From Methanosarcinaceae archaeon (lineage in GTDB: Archaea; Halobacteriota; Methanosarcinia; Methanosarcinales; Methanosarcinaceae), in contig JAMJFS010000010.1 in the NCBI GenBank assembly GCA_023544565.1, positions 1-61,912 of the forward strand: a stretch of 61,912 bases of DNA. The letters run 5' to 3'. The notes beneath the pieces are model-generated. The model did not search any database. It was given only the letters and a program-made list of their open reading frames with translations, and was not told the DNA's origin. Below are positions 15,759-23,408 of the stretch, piece after piece (the stretch's first letter is position 1; the number at the start of each line of letters is the position of its first letter). The translations under genes were made by a program, and so were the position numbers.

Positions 15759-17336
15759 ATGACCATGCGAATGACACCGACAACAACGAGCACAACAGGA
15801 CTTGAAGCACTCTATCTTGCAGCTGTTGATAGCAATGTCTCATTTGTCACAGCAGTTGCCGGTTATCCCATCACCGTTGTGATGAATCGATTTTTGGAAA
15901 ATAACAAGGATGGGGTCGTGGGTGCGGACATGGATGCAAATACTACCATTGGTGCGAAATGGATGACAAATGAGAAGGTCGCACTAGAGGGTGCACTGGG
16001 TGCATCGGTATCGGGCAGGCGTGCGCTCGTACTAACCAAACATGTTGGCATGAATGTATTATCAGACCCTCTTGTAACATCTGCGACACATTCTATCGGT
16101 GCAGGCTTGGTAATTTTTGCAGGCGATGACCCCGGAGTAGCTGCGTCCCAGAATGAGCAAGATTCCAGATGGTACGGTGAGATCGCTGAGGTCGCGGTGT
16201 ATGATCCATCAACACCGCAGAACGCATATAGCGCGGTTGTAAGAGCATTTGAACTATCAGAGCAGGTAAGTGCACCTGTGATAGTCAGGATCACACACAG
16301 ACTGGAGATCAGTGAAGGTTTACTTGAAAGAACAAAGAAAGATCAACAAAATACCAAAGTGGTCTTTGATCGTTCGATATGGGCGATCACAATGCGTGGA
16401 AAGCACGAAAAATTACACCTTGAGTCTTACCCCAAACTTGTGAAAGAATCGGAACATTCGCCTCTGAACAGGCTCACAATGGGACTGGAGGGTGAGGTTG
16501 AAGATGGGAATATTGGCATTATCTCATCAGGCTATCCTTCCGCGCTTGTTGCCAATGTTCTGGACACGCGCACCAATGTTTCACATCTTGAACTTGGCAT
16601 GGTGAATCCAATTCCTTTCAATACAGTGCGCGAATTTGTGAAAGCACACAAGCGCGTTCTTATTGTAGAGGAAACCGAACCTTTTATTGAATCCCACTTG
16701 TGCATACTTGATAATGTATTAGGAAAAAAGACAGGACACCTTCCATATGGTCAGGTCGATGTCGAGCATATTGAATATGCACTTGACCACATCAATAACG
16801 ACACGGTGGTCAAGTACATAGACATCCAGACGATTGTCAGCAGGGGAAGCAGGAAAGCGCGCTCGATATGTGATGATTGTCCATATATGCCTTTATATCA
16901 TATCCTGCATGATCTTGACGTGATGATTGCAGGAGATCTCGGTTGTTCGGTACGCAGTGCTCCTGCGCCACTCGAAGCGGTGGACACAGGCTTTGCACTC
17001 GGGTCATCCATAGCGGTTGCGTGCGGGTTCGAGAAAAAAGGAATTGCGGTCATAGGTGATTTTGGTCTGGCGCATTCGGGTATTATTGGACTCATCAATG
17101 CTGTGCACTGCGAGTTTGATGTAGTGGTAATTGTGTTACAGAACAAGGTTGCTGCAATGACAGGCGGACAGGATGTTCCTGACCTGATTGATGTCGTGAA
17201 GGCAGAGGTTGCGGATGTTTCGAGCTTTGATATTGATGCGGGTGTGATTGGAACTCTGCTTGAATTGATAAATGAAAAACTGGATAAGCGTGGGGTTTCT
17301 GTTATTTTTGTTAAGGGTAAGTGCAGGAAGTATTGA
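15759..17336 (+). CDS. IorA-like thiamine-diphosphate oxidoreductase subunit lacking the ferredoxin domain
   Basis: The 525-residue protein aligns with the alpha subunit of indolepyruvate:ferredoxin oxidoreductase. It has a pyrimidine-binding domain at the N-terminus (AVAGYPITVVMNRF, DMDANTTIGAKW), a transketolase C-like segment (IGIISSGYPSALV), a CDDCPYM cysteine pair, and a thiamine-diphosphate domain (GDLGCS, GDFGLAHSGIIGLINAVHCEFDVV, AAMTGGQ in pieces). The C-terminal double 4Fe-4S domain of normal IorA (about 80 residues) is missing, and no iorB is adjacent. Electron transfer would need another protein. ATG codons stand at 15759, 15765 and 15771; a TATA box near 15745 favours leaderless use of 15771. 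The substrate is unknown. Confidence 0.8.
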   Translation: MTMRMTPTTTSTTGLEALYLAAVDSNVSFVTAVAGYPITVVMNRFLENNKDGVVGADMDANTTIGAKWMTNEKVALEGALGASVSGRRALVLTKHVGMNVLSDPLVTSATHSIGAGLVIFAGDDPGVAASQNEQDSRWYGEIAEVAVYDPSTPQNAYSAVVRAFELSEQVSAPVIVRITHRLEISEGLLERTKKDQQNTKVVFDRSIWAITMRGKHEKLHLESYPKLVKESEHSPLNRLTMGLEGEVEDGNIGIISSGYPSALVANVLDTRTNVSHLELGMVNPIPFNTVREFVKAHKRVLIVEETEPFIESHLCILDNVLGKKTGHLPYGQVDVEHIEYALDHINNDTVVKYIDIQTIVSRGSRKARSICDDCPYMPLYHILHDLDVMIAGDLGCSVRSAPAPLEAVDTGFALGSSIAVACGFEKKGIAVIGDFGLAHSGIIGLINAVHCEFDVVVIVLQNKVAAMTGGQDVPDLIDVVKAEVADVSSFDIDAGVIGTLLELINEKLDKRGVSVIFVKGKCRKY

Positions 17337-17342
17337 CGTATT

Positions 17343-17420
17343 GGATTATAATCGACATAAATCGTGTATTGTGTAGGATTGTAATCTTCATAAATCATAT
17401 ATTTAGTAGGATTATAATCC
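17343..17420. repeat. three 33-bp-spaced GGATTRTAATC palindromic repeats
   Basis: Three units start at 17343, 17376 and 17409, exactly 33 bp apart. Each opens with GGATTATAATC or a one-base variant; the third is the perfect palindrome GGATTATAATCC. A period of three helical turns would place a bound protein on one DNA face. They follow the IorA-like stop, between convergent genes, so they are not an obvious promoter. They might also be a decayed minisatellite. Confidence 0.75.
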
Positions 17421-17551
17421 AATGAAATCATGTTCAAACTACTGTTATGTCAACTTTCAAGTTCTGTGGTATGAAGGACATTGATCATATTATGTATTTT
17501 TCGAAATTTTAAAATGACTGATAGATTTTTCAAAAACCGTTGCATTAGTCC

Positions 17552-17687
17552 CCGCCGTCGCTTGGCGTATTTCATTATACCAAACCATAGCCCAAACATA
17601 TAATTCTCAGAACAGTAAATGCCCCATCGATTGAAAAATGTATTCTATTTCATGGTGGTGGTGCAGGAACGTGCCGCGCTGCGCGCG
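17552..17687. mobile_element. MITE-like element with inverted B termini
   Basis: A minus-orientation B repeat (CCGCCGTCGCTTGGCGTATT, from 17552) and a plus-orientation B repeat (GGAACGTGCCGCGCTGCGCG, to 17687) face each other across about 95 bp of non-coding DNA. A parallel unit occurs at 29770-29917. The size, lack of coding capacity and terminal inverted repeats resemble a miniature inverted-repeat element. No target-site duplication is clear and no partner transposase is in the window. Confidence 0.4.
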
Positions 17688-17757
17688 TGTGGTTGCGACG
17701 TTTTTAGCATCTGTCTTGATTATTTACACCTAGCAATATTGTATGGTTGACTTGACA

Positions 17758-18528
17758 CTACATTAGATACATAATCAAAAAACTAACAAATATCAACATT
17801 AATGAAATGTAGATCCTCAACCACTTAGCGTTTACATTTCTGATAACTTTTGGACCCAACTGTCCACCAATGAGGACTGAAGGTATCACGAATATCATAA
17901 CATCAAACAGTGTAGACCAGTTCTCGATCAGCGCTCCAACAAAAACGGGATTCATTCGGGTCAATGCTGCCACAATATCCACAATGAAAATTATCACTAC
18001 GGTTGAACCTATGACATCAGAAGGATGCTTTATCTTTTCATGATTCCAGATACAGGGTACTATCAATTTACCTAATCCCGTAGCAATTAATCCTTTGAGA
18101 AATCCGGCTGCAAAACCCAGTTCCCAGAATATCCGGCTGTGTTTTTGCGGCTCTTTCTTTGATGAAATAGCTGTGATAAGCAAGTAGGTTCCATAAACAA
18201 ACACAAAAAAGCCGAATATGAGTACAAGTATTTTTCCACCGATGTATGATGTCAGGATCGAACCTATGATCGCACCCGGAATTGTCGCTATCAGGTATTT
18301 TTTGACAATGTACCAGTTGACTGTATGCTGGTAGAGGTTTCTAATCACCCCGCTTCCAAATCCGAATACCATTGTCAGAAGTGCCAGCCAGAAACTGATA
18401 AGTGGGTCAAGTTTGAGTATGAAAAGGTAGACCGGTATCCAGAAGTTCGCACCTGAAATTCCGGCAGACATTGCCACTGCCGATATGATGATGCCAAGCG
18501 GGAAAAGGTACCAGTATGTGAGATCCAT
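17758..18528 (-). CDS. TauE/SafE (TSUP) family transporter
   Basis: The 256-residue protein has about eight membrane helices and the two-half organisation of the TSUP family. The first half contains AMSAGISGANFWIPV and FGFGSGVIRN; the second contains AAGFLKGLIATGLGKLIVP and GGQLGPKVI. Family members move sulfite, sulfoacetate, taurine-derived anions or other sulfur compounds across the membrane. No neighbouring sulfur gene defines the substrate. It is convergent with the IorA-like gene. The start at 18528 (MDLTYWYLFPLG) leads straight into the first helix. Confidence 0.85.
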   Translation of the reverse strand: MDLTYWYLFPLGIIISAVAMSAGISGANFWIPVYLFILKLDPLISFWLALLTMVFGFGSGVIRNLYQHTVNWYIVKKYLIATIPGAIIGSILTSYIGGKILVLIFGFFVFVYGTYLLITAISSKKEPQKHSRIFWELGFAAGFLKGLIATGLGKLIVPCIWNHEKIKHPSDVIGSTVVIIFIVDIVAALTRMNPVFVGALIENWSTLFDVMIFVIPSVLIGGQLGPKVIRNVNAKWLRIYISLMLIFVSFLIMYLM

Positions 18529-18633
18529 GGTCTTTTAAGAGAAGGTTTGGATATATAGTGGTTTTTATTTTGGGTCGTGTCATTTTGGCACTATTCCAAA
18601 ATACAGTTATTCCAGTTTAAATGGAATAAATTT

Positions 18634-18747
18634 TCACCACAGAGAACACTCATCTCATAGGAGTAGAGTGCCTGCTACGCCCACAAGGCATGTAGGTTAC
18701 CGAGAGCATAAAGTTGTTAATAAGTTTACAACTGCTCCTTGTGGTGA
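18634..18747. ncRNA. candidate structured RNA or small mobile remnant
   Basis: About 114 nt are bounded by TCACCAC (18634-18640) and its complement GTGGTGA (18741-18747). Inside lie hairpins CACTC/GAGTG (18647-18670, with an inner CTC/GAG and an ATAG tetraloop), GCCT/AGGC (18670-18689) and AGTTGT/ACAACT (18712-18733). Together they could form a multibranched RNA. Its 5' part also resembles the CACCGCAGAG sequence near 61570. Strand, transcription and identity are unknown. Confidence 0.35.
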
Positions 18748-18756
18748 TTTTTCATA

Positions 18757-18815
18757 GTATATTTTTTATAAACATATAGTTCGAGTCAATCTGAGCGTCA
18801 GCGAAGATTTTCTCG
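18757..18815 (+). repeat. dispersed repeat A, copy 4
   Basis: This is a well-conserved copy: GTATATTTTTTATAAACATA, then CGAGTCAATCTGAGCG, then GAAGATTTTCTCG. It lies directly behind the structured segment at 18634-18747 and just beyond the 3' end of the iron-sulfur flavoprotein gene. Confidence 0.8.
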
Positions 18816-18863
18816 TTCCTATTACTTGCCAATAAATTAAAAAGTAGCAAATTTTTTATGTAC

Positions 18864-19571
18864 TCACACGGATTGCAGCTTTTCCCTGATCAGCTTTCCA
18901 ATTCTTTCGGCTTCAGCCATCACATCAGGTTCGTCCTTTACAGACCTGTATTCCTTCAGGATCTTTGCAGAACCGTGTTCATATGGTTTGTTGTCTGGCA
19001 ACAGTTCAAGGTATCCTTCATAAGCCGCTTCAATCCCAAGGTCCATTCCGGTCATTTCTTTGGAGTATGCATTCCAGACTGGATAATGACAGCTCTCACC
19101 TACTCCACATACAAAACAGCAGGGCGTTCCTTTTGCTGTCATGCTACCAACAATTTCCATGCCGCCTGCGCGAAGTGCATTCCCCATCCATTCAGAAACC
19201 ATGGACTCAGCCGCAATGCCTAATGCCACTGTTGCAACCAGCTTGCCACCTGCCTGAAGTTTTACATGTCTCTTAGAATAAAGCCGTTCAATGAACGCTT
19301 TTGTAAAAGCACTTGCTGCACCGTAGTATGTCGGTGAGCCAATCACAATTGCATCGGCATCCATCACTTTTTTGGAAAGCCATTTGAAATCGTCATTTAG
19401 AACGCATTCATTGGTGTAGACGCATTTCATGCATGCGATGCAAGGTCCTACTTCAATATCCGAAAGTTTGACAAATTCGTTATCTGCACCTGTGGCATCA
19501 ACTATCGCTTTTATCAATGTATCTGTATTACTGTCCTCTGTTGGACTCCCGCTTATTCCTATTACTTTCAT
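18864..19571 (-). CDS. iron-sulfur flavoprotein (Isf-type)
   Basis: The product of about 235 residues has the flavodoxin-like fold of NADPH-dependent FMN reductases (MKVIGISGSP, then IVIGSPTYYGAAS). A compact cluster motif C44-x2-C47-x2-C50-x5-C56 is diagnostic of methanogen Isf. Isf binds FMN and 4Fe-4S and takes part in reduction of oxygen or peroxide with ferredoxin electrons. ATG 19571 follows GGGGT at a good distance; an open frame reaches 19706 but would overlap the AhpD-like gene. It is last in a four-gene redox operon running from 20597. Confidence 0.9.
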   Translation of the reverse strand: MKVIGISGSPTEDSNTDTLIKAIVDATGADNEFVKLSDIEVGPCIACMKCVYTNECVLNDDFKWLSKKVMDADAIVIGSPTYYGAASAFTKAFIERLYSKRHVKLQAGGKLVATVALGIAAESMVSEWMGNALRAGGMEIVGSMTAKGTPCCFVCGVGESCHYPVWNAYSKEMTGMDLGIEAAYEGYLELLPDNKPYEHGSAKILKEYRSVKDEPDVMAEAERIGKLIREKLQSV

Positions 19572-19641
19572 TTCATAAACCCCTTTTAAATATCTGAATT
19601 TGTGGTATAAATAACGTATGGAACATAATTTCTTATCTATG

Positions 19642-20172
19642 TTATAGTGGTACAGCAAGAGAATCAAGGAATTTATTGTAGCCGGTGAACAGCTCCATGA
19701 CCCCAAGCATTTCTACAATTTGGCTATCTGAAAGACCACGAGATTTCAGCTCATCGGTTTCATTGTCAGTGATCTTATGCGGGGTGAGTGTTGCTTTTCT
19801 GGCATATTCAAGGATTGTTTTATCTCTGGGTGTTATCTCAGAACTCTCAATGTTTTTTGTTAGATCATCGATTCGTTCCTGGCTAAATCCCATCATCTGA
19901 AGTGCCATCGAGTGTGCAGCCACGCAATAATTACAGACATTTGCTGCGGATACCACCACTGCAATACTTTCTTTGAGTTCCCGTGAGAGTTCGCCACCCA
20001 TAAGCAATACCTTGGTCTTATCCCAGTTCACCTGCAACAATGCAGGAAAATTGGCATATGTTTTGAAAAGGTTTGGAATCATTCCAAAAACTGTTTCTAT
20101 ATCTGCATAGATTGCCTTAACCTCATCACTTGCATCTTCTTTTTCGATCAGTTTTATTCTCGTTATAGTCAT
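19642..20172 (-). CDS. AhpD-like/carboxymuconolactone decarboxylase-family protein
   Basis: The 176-residue helical protein carries the AhpD-type active site C80-x2-C83 in NVCNYCVAAHSMAL, with His87 three residues later. Family members are thiol peroxidase or disulfide-relay proteins that deal with peroxides. The gene sits 24 bp after the MTH865 gene and 70 bp before Isf, in one minus-strand redox unit. Its presence supports oxidative-stress defence for the operon. The specific electron donor is unknown. Confidence 0.85.
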   Translation of the reverse strand: MTITRIKLIEKEDASDEVKAIYADIETVFGMIPNLFKTYANFPALLQVNWDKTKVLLMGGELSRELKESIAVVVSAANVCNYCVAAHSMALQMMGFSQERIDDLTKNIESSEITPRDKTILEYARKATLTPHKITDNETDELKSRGLSDSQIVEMLGVMELFTGYNKFLDSLAVPL

Positions 20173-20196
20173 ATTTATTCACCTAAAAAAAAGGGC

Positions 20197-20436
20197 TTAG
20201 AGCCCTGCTCTTTCAACAATCACATCAGCTACCTGTTTTGCATTCTTGAATGGGAAATCGCTTGCTTTTAGCAACTTTCCTGCATCTCCTGCACTAACTA
20301 CAAGGTCACCTGATTTGCAGGTGGTGGCTGCACCATCAGGGAACGCTGCAAAGAGTTCTTCAGGTGTGTTTACCGGAAAAGTTCCGTTTGCAAGTCCTCC
20401 AACGATCTGGCTGTGTATTTCATCTTTGACACTCAT
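20197..20436 (-). CDS. MTH865 family protein
   Basis: The protein of about 79 residues matches the small methanogen MTH865 family (an EF-hand-like helical fold solved from Methanothermobacter). Markers are the opening VKDEIHSQIVGGLANGTFPV, PEELFAAFPDGAATTCKSGD, and the C-terminal ADVIVERAGL. ATG 20436 follows a perfect GGAGG ribosome site at the end of the preceding gene. The function of the family is not known. It stands second in the redox operon and contains one Cys (TTCKSGD). Confidence 0.85.
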   Translation of the reverse strand: MSVKDEIHSQIVGGLANGTFPVNTPEELFAAFPDGAATTCKSGDLVVSAGDAGKLLKASDFPFKNAKQVADVIVERAGL

Positions 20437-20438
20437 AT

Positions 20439-20597
20439 TTATTCCTCCATTAATGCATTTATTTCGCCTGCTGTTTTGGCGATTGAACAATCACTGCTAT
20501 GTGTTTCGCATTTGAAACATGCGCTTTTTACGGCATCCAAAGACTCTTTTGCTTCTTCGTTTGTTATGCTTTTGTTTGTACATTTCCATAAAGGCAT
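20439..20597 (-). CDS. 52-residue four-cysteine protein heading the redox operon
   Basis: ATG 20597 is preceded by GAGGTG five bases upstream, an excellent ribosome site. The product is 52 residues, with Cys6, Cys27, Cys30 and Cys37; the second half reads SACFKCETHSSDC. This spacing suggests a small zinc or iron-sulfur knuckle. The stop lies two bases before the MTH865 start and overlaps that gene's Shine-Dalgarno, so translation is likely coupled. I do not recognise the family. The context (MTH865, AhpD-like, Isf) points to a redox or electron-carrier role, by inference. Confidence 0.75.
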   Translation of the reverse strand: MPLWKCTNKSITNEEAKESLDAVKSACFKCETHSSDCSIAKTAGEINALMEE

Positions 20598-20683
20598 TTT
20601 AGCACCTCAGACTCTAATTGTTTGGTCATGAATATATACTTGAGCGTTACTAATATATACTAAATACAGTTTTGTGCATAAAA

Positions 20684-20700
20684 ATGACTCTAGCAGTCAT
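20684..20700. promoter_or_regulatory. dyad operator in divergent redox promoter
   Basis: ATGACT (20684-20689), CTAGC, AGTCAT (20695-20700) form a perfect 6-5-6 inverted repeat between the redox operon (start 20597) and the divergent regulator (start 20742). Two TATA-like AATATATACT boxes at 20626 and 20652 serve the minus strand. The position suits binding by the adjacent winged-helix regulator. Confidence 0.5.
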
Positions 20701-20741
20701 GACAGAAATACTTTTATTTGTGCAGAATATAATACAGTATA

Positions 20742-21491
20742 ATGAACAAAAAAGAACAATCCATCCCCGATAATCTGACAATAAAAACTAAACTCGATGA
20801 GGTTCATGAAGACTTGAAGCGATTCATGGAACAATCAAGCCAGCAGCATCTCGAATCAGTTTTGGCAGGTTCGCGAAGGGATTTTTTGAATTCCATCATA
20901 GAACATGTTGTAGATGATATCGATGAAGGGCTTGACAATAATATGGTGAAAGAATGCCAGATGCAAAAAACGTGTAAATTAAATTTCACTAAATTCTTGA
21001 GGGAAAATTCAAATCTTCTGAAACATGATGGTGTTGCAGAAGATACTATTTTGGGAAAACAGTCTGAATTGGATGAAATGAGAAAAAATGCGCCTTATGA
21101 TCAATGTGGGAAATGTTTCCAGGAAGTTTCGAATCTCTCGGACAAACAAGTAAAATTGATGCGCTCGCTAAGGATCTATAATACGGGTAATGACCAGAAA
21201 AAGGATATTGTGGTACTTCCTGAGGATTCTATAGTCACCGATATTCTTGAGCCGTTATCCAACAGGCAGAGACTCCAGATTCTAAAAGCAGTGGCTATTG
21301 AGACAAAGACTTTTTCAGCGCTTTCAAAACTCACAGGACTTCGGGGGGGTAATTTGCTCTTCCATTTGCAAAAGTTGCTTGATACCGACATGATCCTGCA
21401 GCGTCACGAGCGTGGGGATTATATGATCACAGATAAGGGATTTAAGGTCTTAAAAGGTATCAGTGACGTGCATTCGATGTTGATGTCATAG
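20742..21491 (+). CDS. winged-helix regulator with cysteine pairs, possible redox sensor
   Basis: The protein has 249 residues. Its C-terminal part (about 170-245; LSNRQRLQILKAV, FSALSKLTGLRGGNLLFHL, GDYMITDKG) is an ArsR/MarR-like winged helix. The N-terminal part is helical and contains Cys72-x5-Cys78 and Cys122-x2-Cys125, which could bind metal or form disulfides. It is divergent from the redox operon, with a dyad in the shared promoter. The layout recalls the methanogen redox regulator MsvR, but I see no V4R domain, so it is a different family. Redox control is inferred from cysteines and context. Confidence 0.7.
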   Translation: MNKKEQSIPDNLTIKTKLDEVHEDLKRFMEQSSQQHLESVLAGSRRDFLNSIIEHVVDDIDEGLDNNMVKECQMQKTCKLNFTKFLRENSNLLKHDGVAEDTILGKQSELDEMRKNAPYDQCGKCFQEVSNLSDKQVKLMRSLRIYNTGNDQKKDIVVLPEDSIVTDILEPLSNRQRLQILKAVAIETKTFSALSKLTGLRGGNLLFHLQKLLDTDMILQRHERGDYMITDKGFKVLKGISDVHSMLMS

Positions 21492-21638
21492 GCAGATTGT
21501 GGCGGTTAAATAAAGGATTACAAGATTTAAGCATACTTTTATCTTTTGTATAATCCGAAATCTACAATTACACAAATGTTCAAGTTTCTTAAATCGTGTC
21601 ATATTTTTGCAATAAAATATTCCATGCATGCCATCATA

Positions 21639-21681
21639 GTAACTATATAGTTGCAACACGATTAGTATAATCATGTTGCAA
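21639..21681. promoter_or_regulatory. palindromic TATA box and dyad spanning the start codon
   Basis: A TATA-like AACTATATAGTT palindrome (21641-21652) sits 25 bp before the ATG of the DUF234 ATPase. Directly behind it, TTGCAACA (21651-21658) and TGTTGCAA (21674-21681) form the arms of a 31-bp near-palindrome (13 of 15 pairs) that covers the expected transcription start and the ATG at 21673. This is a strong candidate for autorepression. Confidence 0.6.
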
Positions 21682-23097
21682 CAATTTATCAATCGCGAAG
21701 CAGAACTTGCTTTCCTAAATGAACGTTTATTGGAATACAAGCCACAACTGCTTATTTTTTACGGTCGGCGCAGGGTTGGCAAGACGCATCTATTGGCAAA
21801 GTTCATGGACAGCAAACCGCAGACGCCATCTATCTACTTTCTTGCCGGAAAAAAACGATGGAATAACAATATCAAAGAACTTCAATCCAGGATGGCTGAA
21901 ATGGTGGATGAGCCATTGTTCTCAACAGCGGAATTTACCGATTATATTGAACTTTTCAGGGAATTTTCAAAAAGGTTCAAGGAACAAATAATTATTGTCA
22001 TTGATGAATTCCCATACCTCCATGATTCAAAAAGAGATATTGAATCAATGTTCCAGAAAATATATGATGAGATCATATCAGAATCTGAAATAACTCTGAT
22101 ACTGTGCGGTTCAAGTGTCTCAATGATGGAGTCACTGCTTGGATACAAGAGTCCGCTCTATAGCAGGCGTACAGGGCAGTGGCTGGTTGAACCACTTCGC
22201 TTCAAAGATGTATGTAAATTTGTTCCAAAATATGACATACAGAATTGTATTGAGACGTATGCCGTACTTGGGGGAATACCATTCTATCTTTCTATGTTCA
22301 ATGACAATAACAGTGTTTTGAAGAACATAGATAACATGCTGCTCAGTAAAGGTTCGGTACTGCAAAGAGAACCTGAATTCTTATTGATGGAAGAAATACG
22401 AGAGCCAAGGAACTATTTCCTTATATTGAAAGCGATAGCATTTGGAAATACAAGATCATCTGAGATAATCAATACAACCGGACTTGATAAGTCTGTAGTT
22501 TCAAGATACATAGATGTCCTGCATAACCTGAGAATTGTCAAAAAATCCACGCCGATTACAATAAAAAAAGAAAATGTACGCGATATTCGATATTATCTGA
22601 ATGATAATCTTTTCAATTTTTGGTTTAAATTTATCTATCCAAACGAATCACAGATAGAATATGGCAATACTGATGCCTTGATCCAAACTATAAAGTCGCA
22701 ACTGGATGTTCATACAAGTTTTGTCTTTGAAGATGTTTCGCAAGAATTCCTATATGAGATCATAGATGATCTGCCATTTAGATTTGAGAGAATTGGTAAG
22801 TGGTGGCACAAGGATAATGAGATCGACCTTCTAGCATTCAATGAAGAATCACGAGATATCATGTTTATTGAATGTAAATGGAAAAATAGAAAGATTGGTG
22901 TGGATGTTATCGAAAAATTGATGAACAAAACAAAACATGTTGAGTGGAAAAATAATAACCGACATGAACATTTCTGTATAATCTCAAAGAATGGATTGAC
23001 AAAAAATGCAGAGCAGTTTGCAAAAGAAAATGGCGTTTTAAGTTTTGATATACGGAATATGAAGAAGGTCTTTAACGTTGGTGACAGTAAAGTTTAA
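21673..23097 (+). CDS. archaeal ATPase with DUF234 nuclease-like domain
   Basis: The 474-residue protein has an AAA-type P-loop (GRRRVGKTHL, residues 31-40) and a Walker B (IIVIDEFPYL), both typical of the archaeal ATPase_2 family. A winged-helix segment (about 265-305; TGLDKSVVSRYIDVL) and a C-terminal DUF234 domain follow. DUF234 has a PD-(D/E)xK-like signature: EIDLLAF, then MFIECKWK. Such proteins are abundant in archaea, often in multiple copies, and are suspected to be defence or mobile-element related. Start ATG 21673 lies inside a dyad. It is isolated from its neighbours. Confidence 0.9.
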   Translation: MLQQFINREAELAFLNERLLEYKPQLLIFYGRRRVGKTHLLAKFMDSKPQTPSIYFLAGKKRWNNNIKELQSRMAEMVDEPLFSTAEFTDYIELFREFSKRFKEQIIIVIDEFPYLHDSKRDIESMFQKIYDEIISESEITLILCGSSVSMMESLLGYKSPLYSRRTGQWLVEPLRFKDVCKFVPKYDIQNCIETYAVLGGIPFYLSMFNDNNSVLKNIDNMLLSKGSVLQREPEFLLMEEIREPRNYFLILKAIAFGNTRSSEIINTTGLDKSVVSRYIDVLHNLRIVKKSTPITIKKENVRDIRYYLNDNLFNFWFKFIYPNESQIEYGNTDALIQTIKSQLDVHTSFVFEDVSQEFLYEIIDDLPFRFERIGKWWHKDNEIDLLAFNEESRDIMFIECKWKNRKIGVDVIEKLMNKTKHVEWKNNNRHEHFCIISKNGLTKNAEQFAKENGVLSFDIRNMKKVFNVGDSKV

Positions 23098-23121
23098 AGT
23101 TTAAAGTTTAAAGTTTAAAGT
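23090..23121. repeat. short tandem repeat (7-bp AAAGTTT unit)
   Basis: Four to five copies of AAAGTTT start at the last codons of the ATPase gene and run past its stop. This type of tract is prone to slippage. A similar phrase, AGTTAGAGTTAGGG, continues the tract. Confidence 0.75.
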
Positions 23122-23189
23122 TAGAGTTAGGGTTTAAGCCTGAGTTACACTTATATCGTAAAAAAACAACAATGATTGAGGAGAAAATC

Positions 23190-23372
23190 ATGGCTGACAA
23201 TGAACAAAAAGTGATCGATGCAATGAAGGAAGCAGGGGAACCACTAAGCAGCGGTGAAATTGCACAACGCACTGGTATTGACAAAAAAGATGTAGGTAAG
23301 ATCATAAATGCCCTGAAGAAGAAGGGAAAGATATCATCTCCAAAGAGATGCTGCTATTCACCGTCTGAATGA
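23190..23372 (+). CDS. small winged-helix protein
   Basis: The product has about 60 residues: EQKVIDAMKEAGEPLSSGEI, then AQRTGIDKKDVGKIINALKK, then KGKISSPKRCCYSP. It is essentially one helix-turn-helix with a short wing, of the type found in MarR/LexA-like domains. ATG 23190 follows GAGGAG. The C-terminal CC could bind metal. Its stop is followed closely by GAAGGT and the TfoX-like start codon, so the two genes are probably co-translated. Regulatory target unknown. Confidence 0.75.
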   Translation: MADNEQKVIDAMKEAGEPLSSGEIAQRTGIDKKDVGKIINALKKKGKISSPKRCCYSPSE

Positions 23373-23408
23373 AGGTCATCAATGGCATGAAAGAAGCCAA
23401 ACAAGGAA

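Noticed and set aside
17343-17420. CRISPR-like array
   Set aside because: Only three units with no unique spacers of regular length; the 33-bp units are themselves similar throughout, so this is a tandem or palindrome array, not a CRISPR.
20626-20661. Two AATATATACT repeats as operators
   Set aside because: They match archaeal TATA boxes and are most simply alternative promoters for the redox operon.
23382-23390. TGA read as tryptophan or selenocysteine
   Set aside because: Several genes here use TGA as a normal stop, the position fits Trp rather than a catalytic Sec, and no downstream SECIS-like structure is evident.
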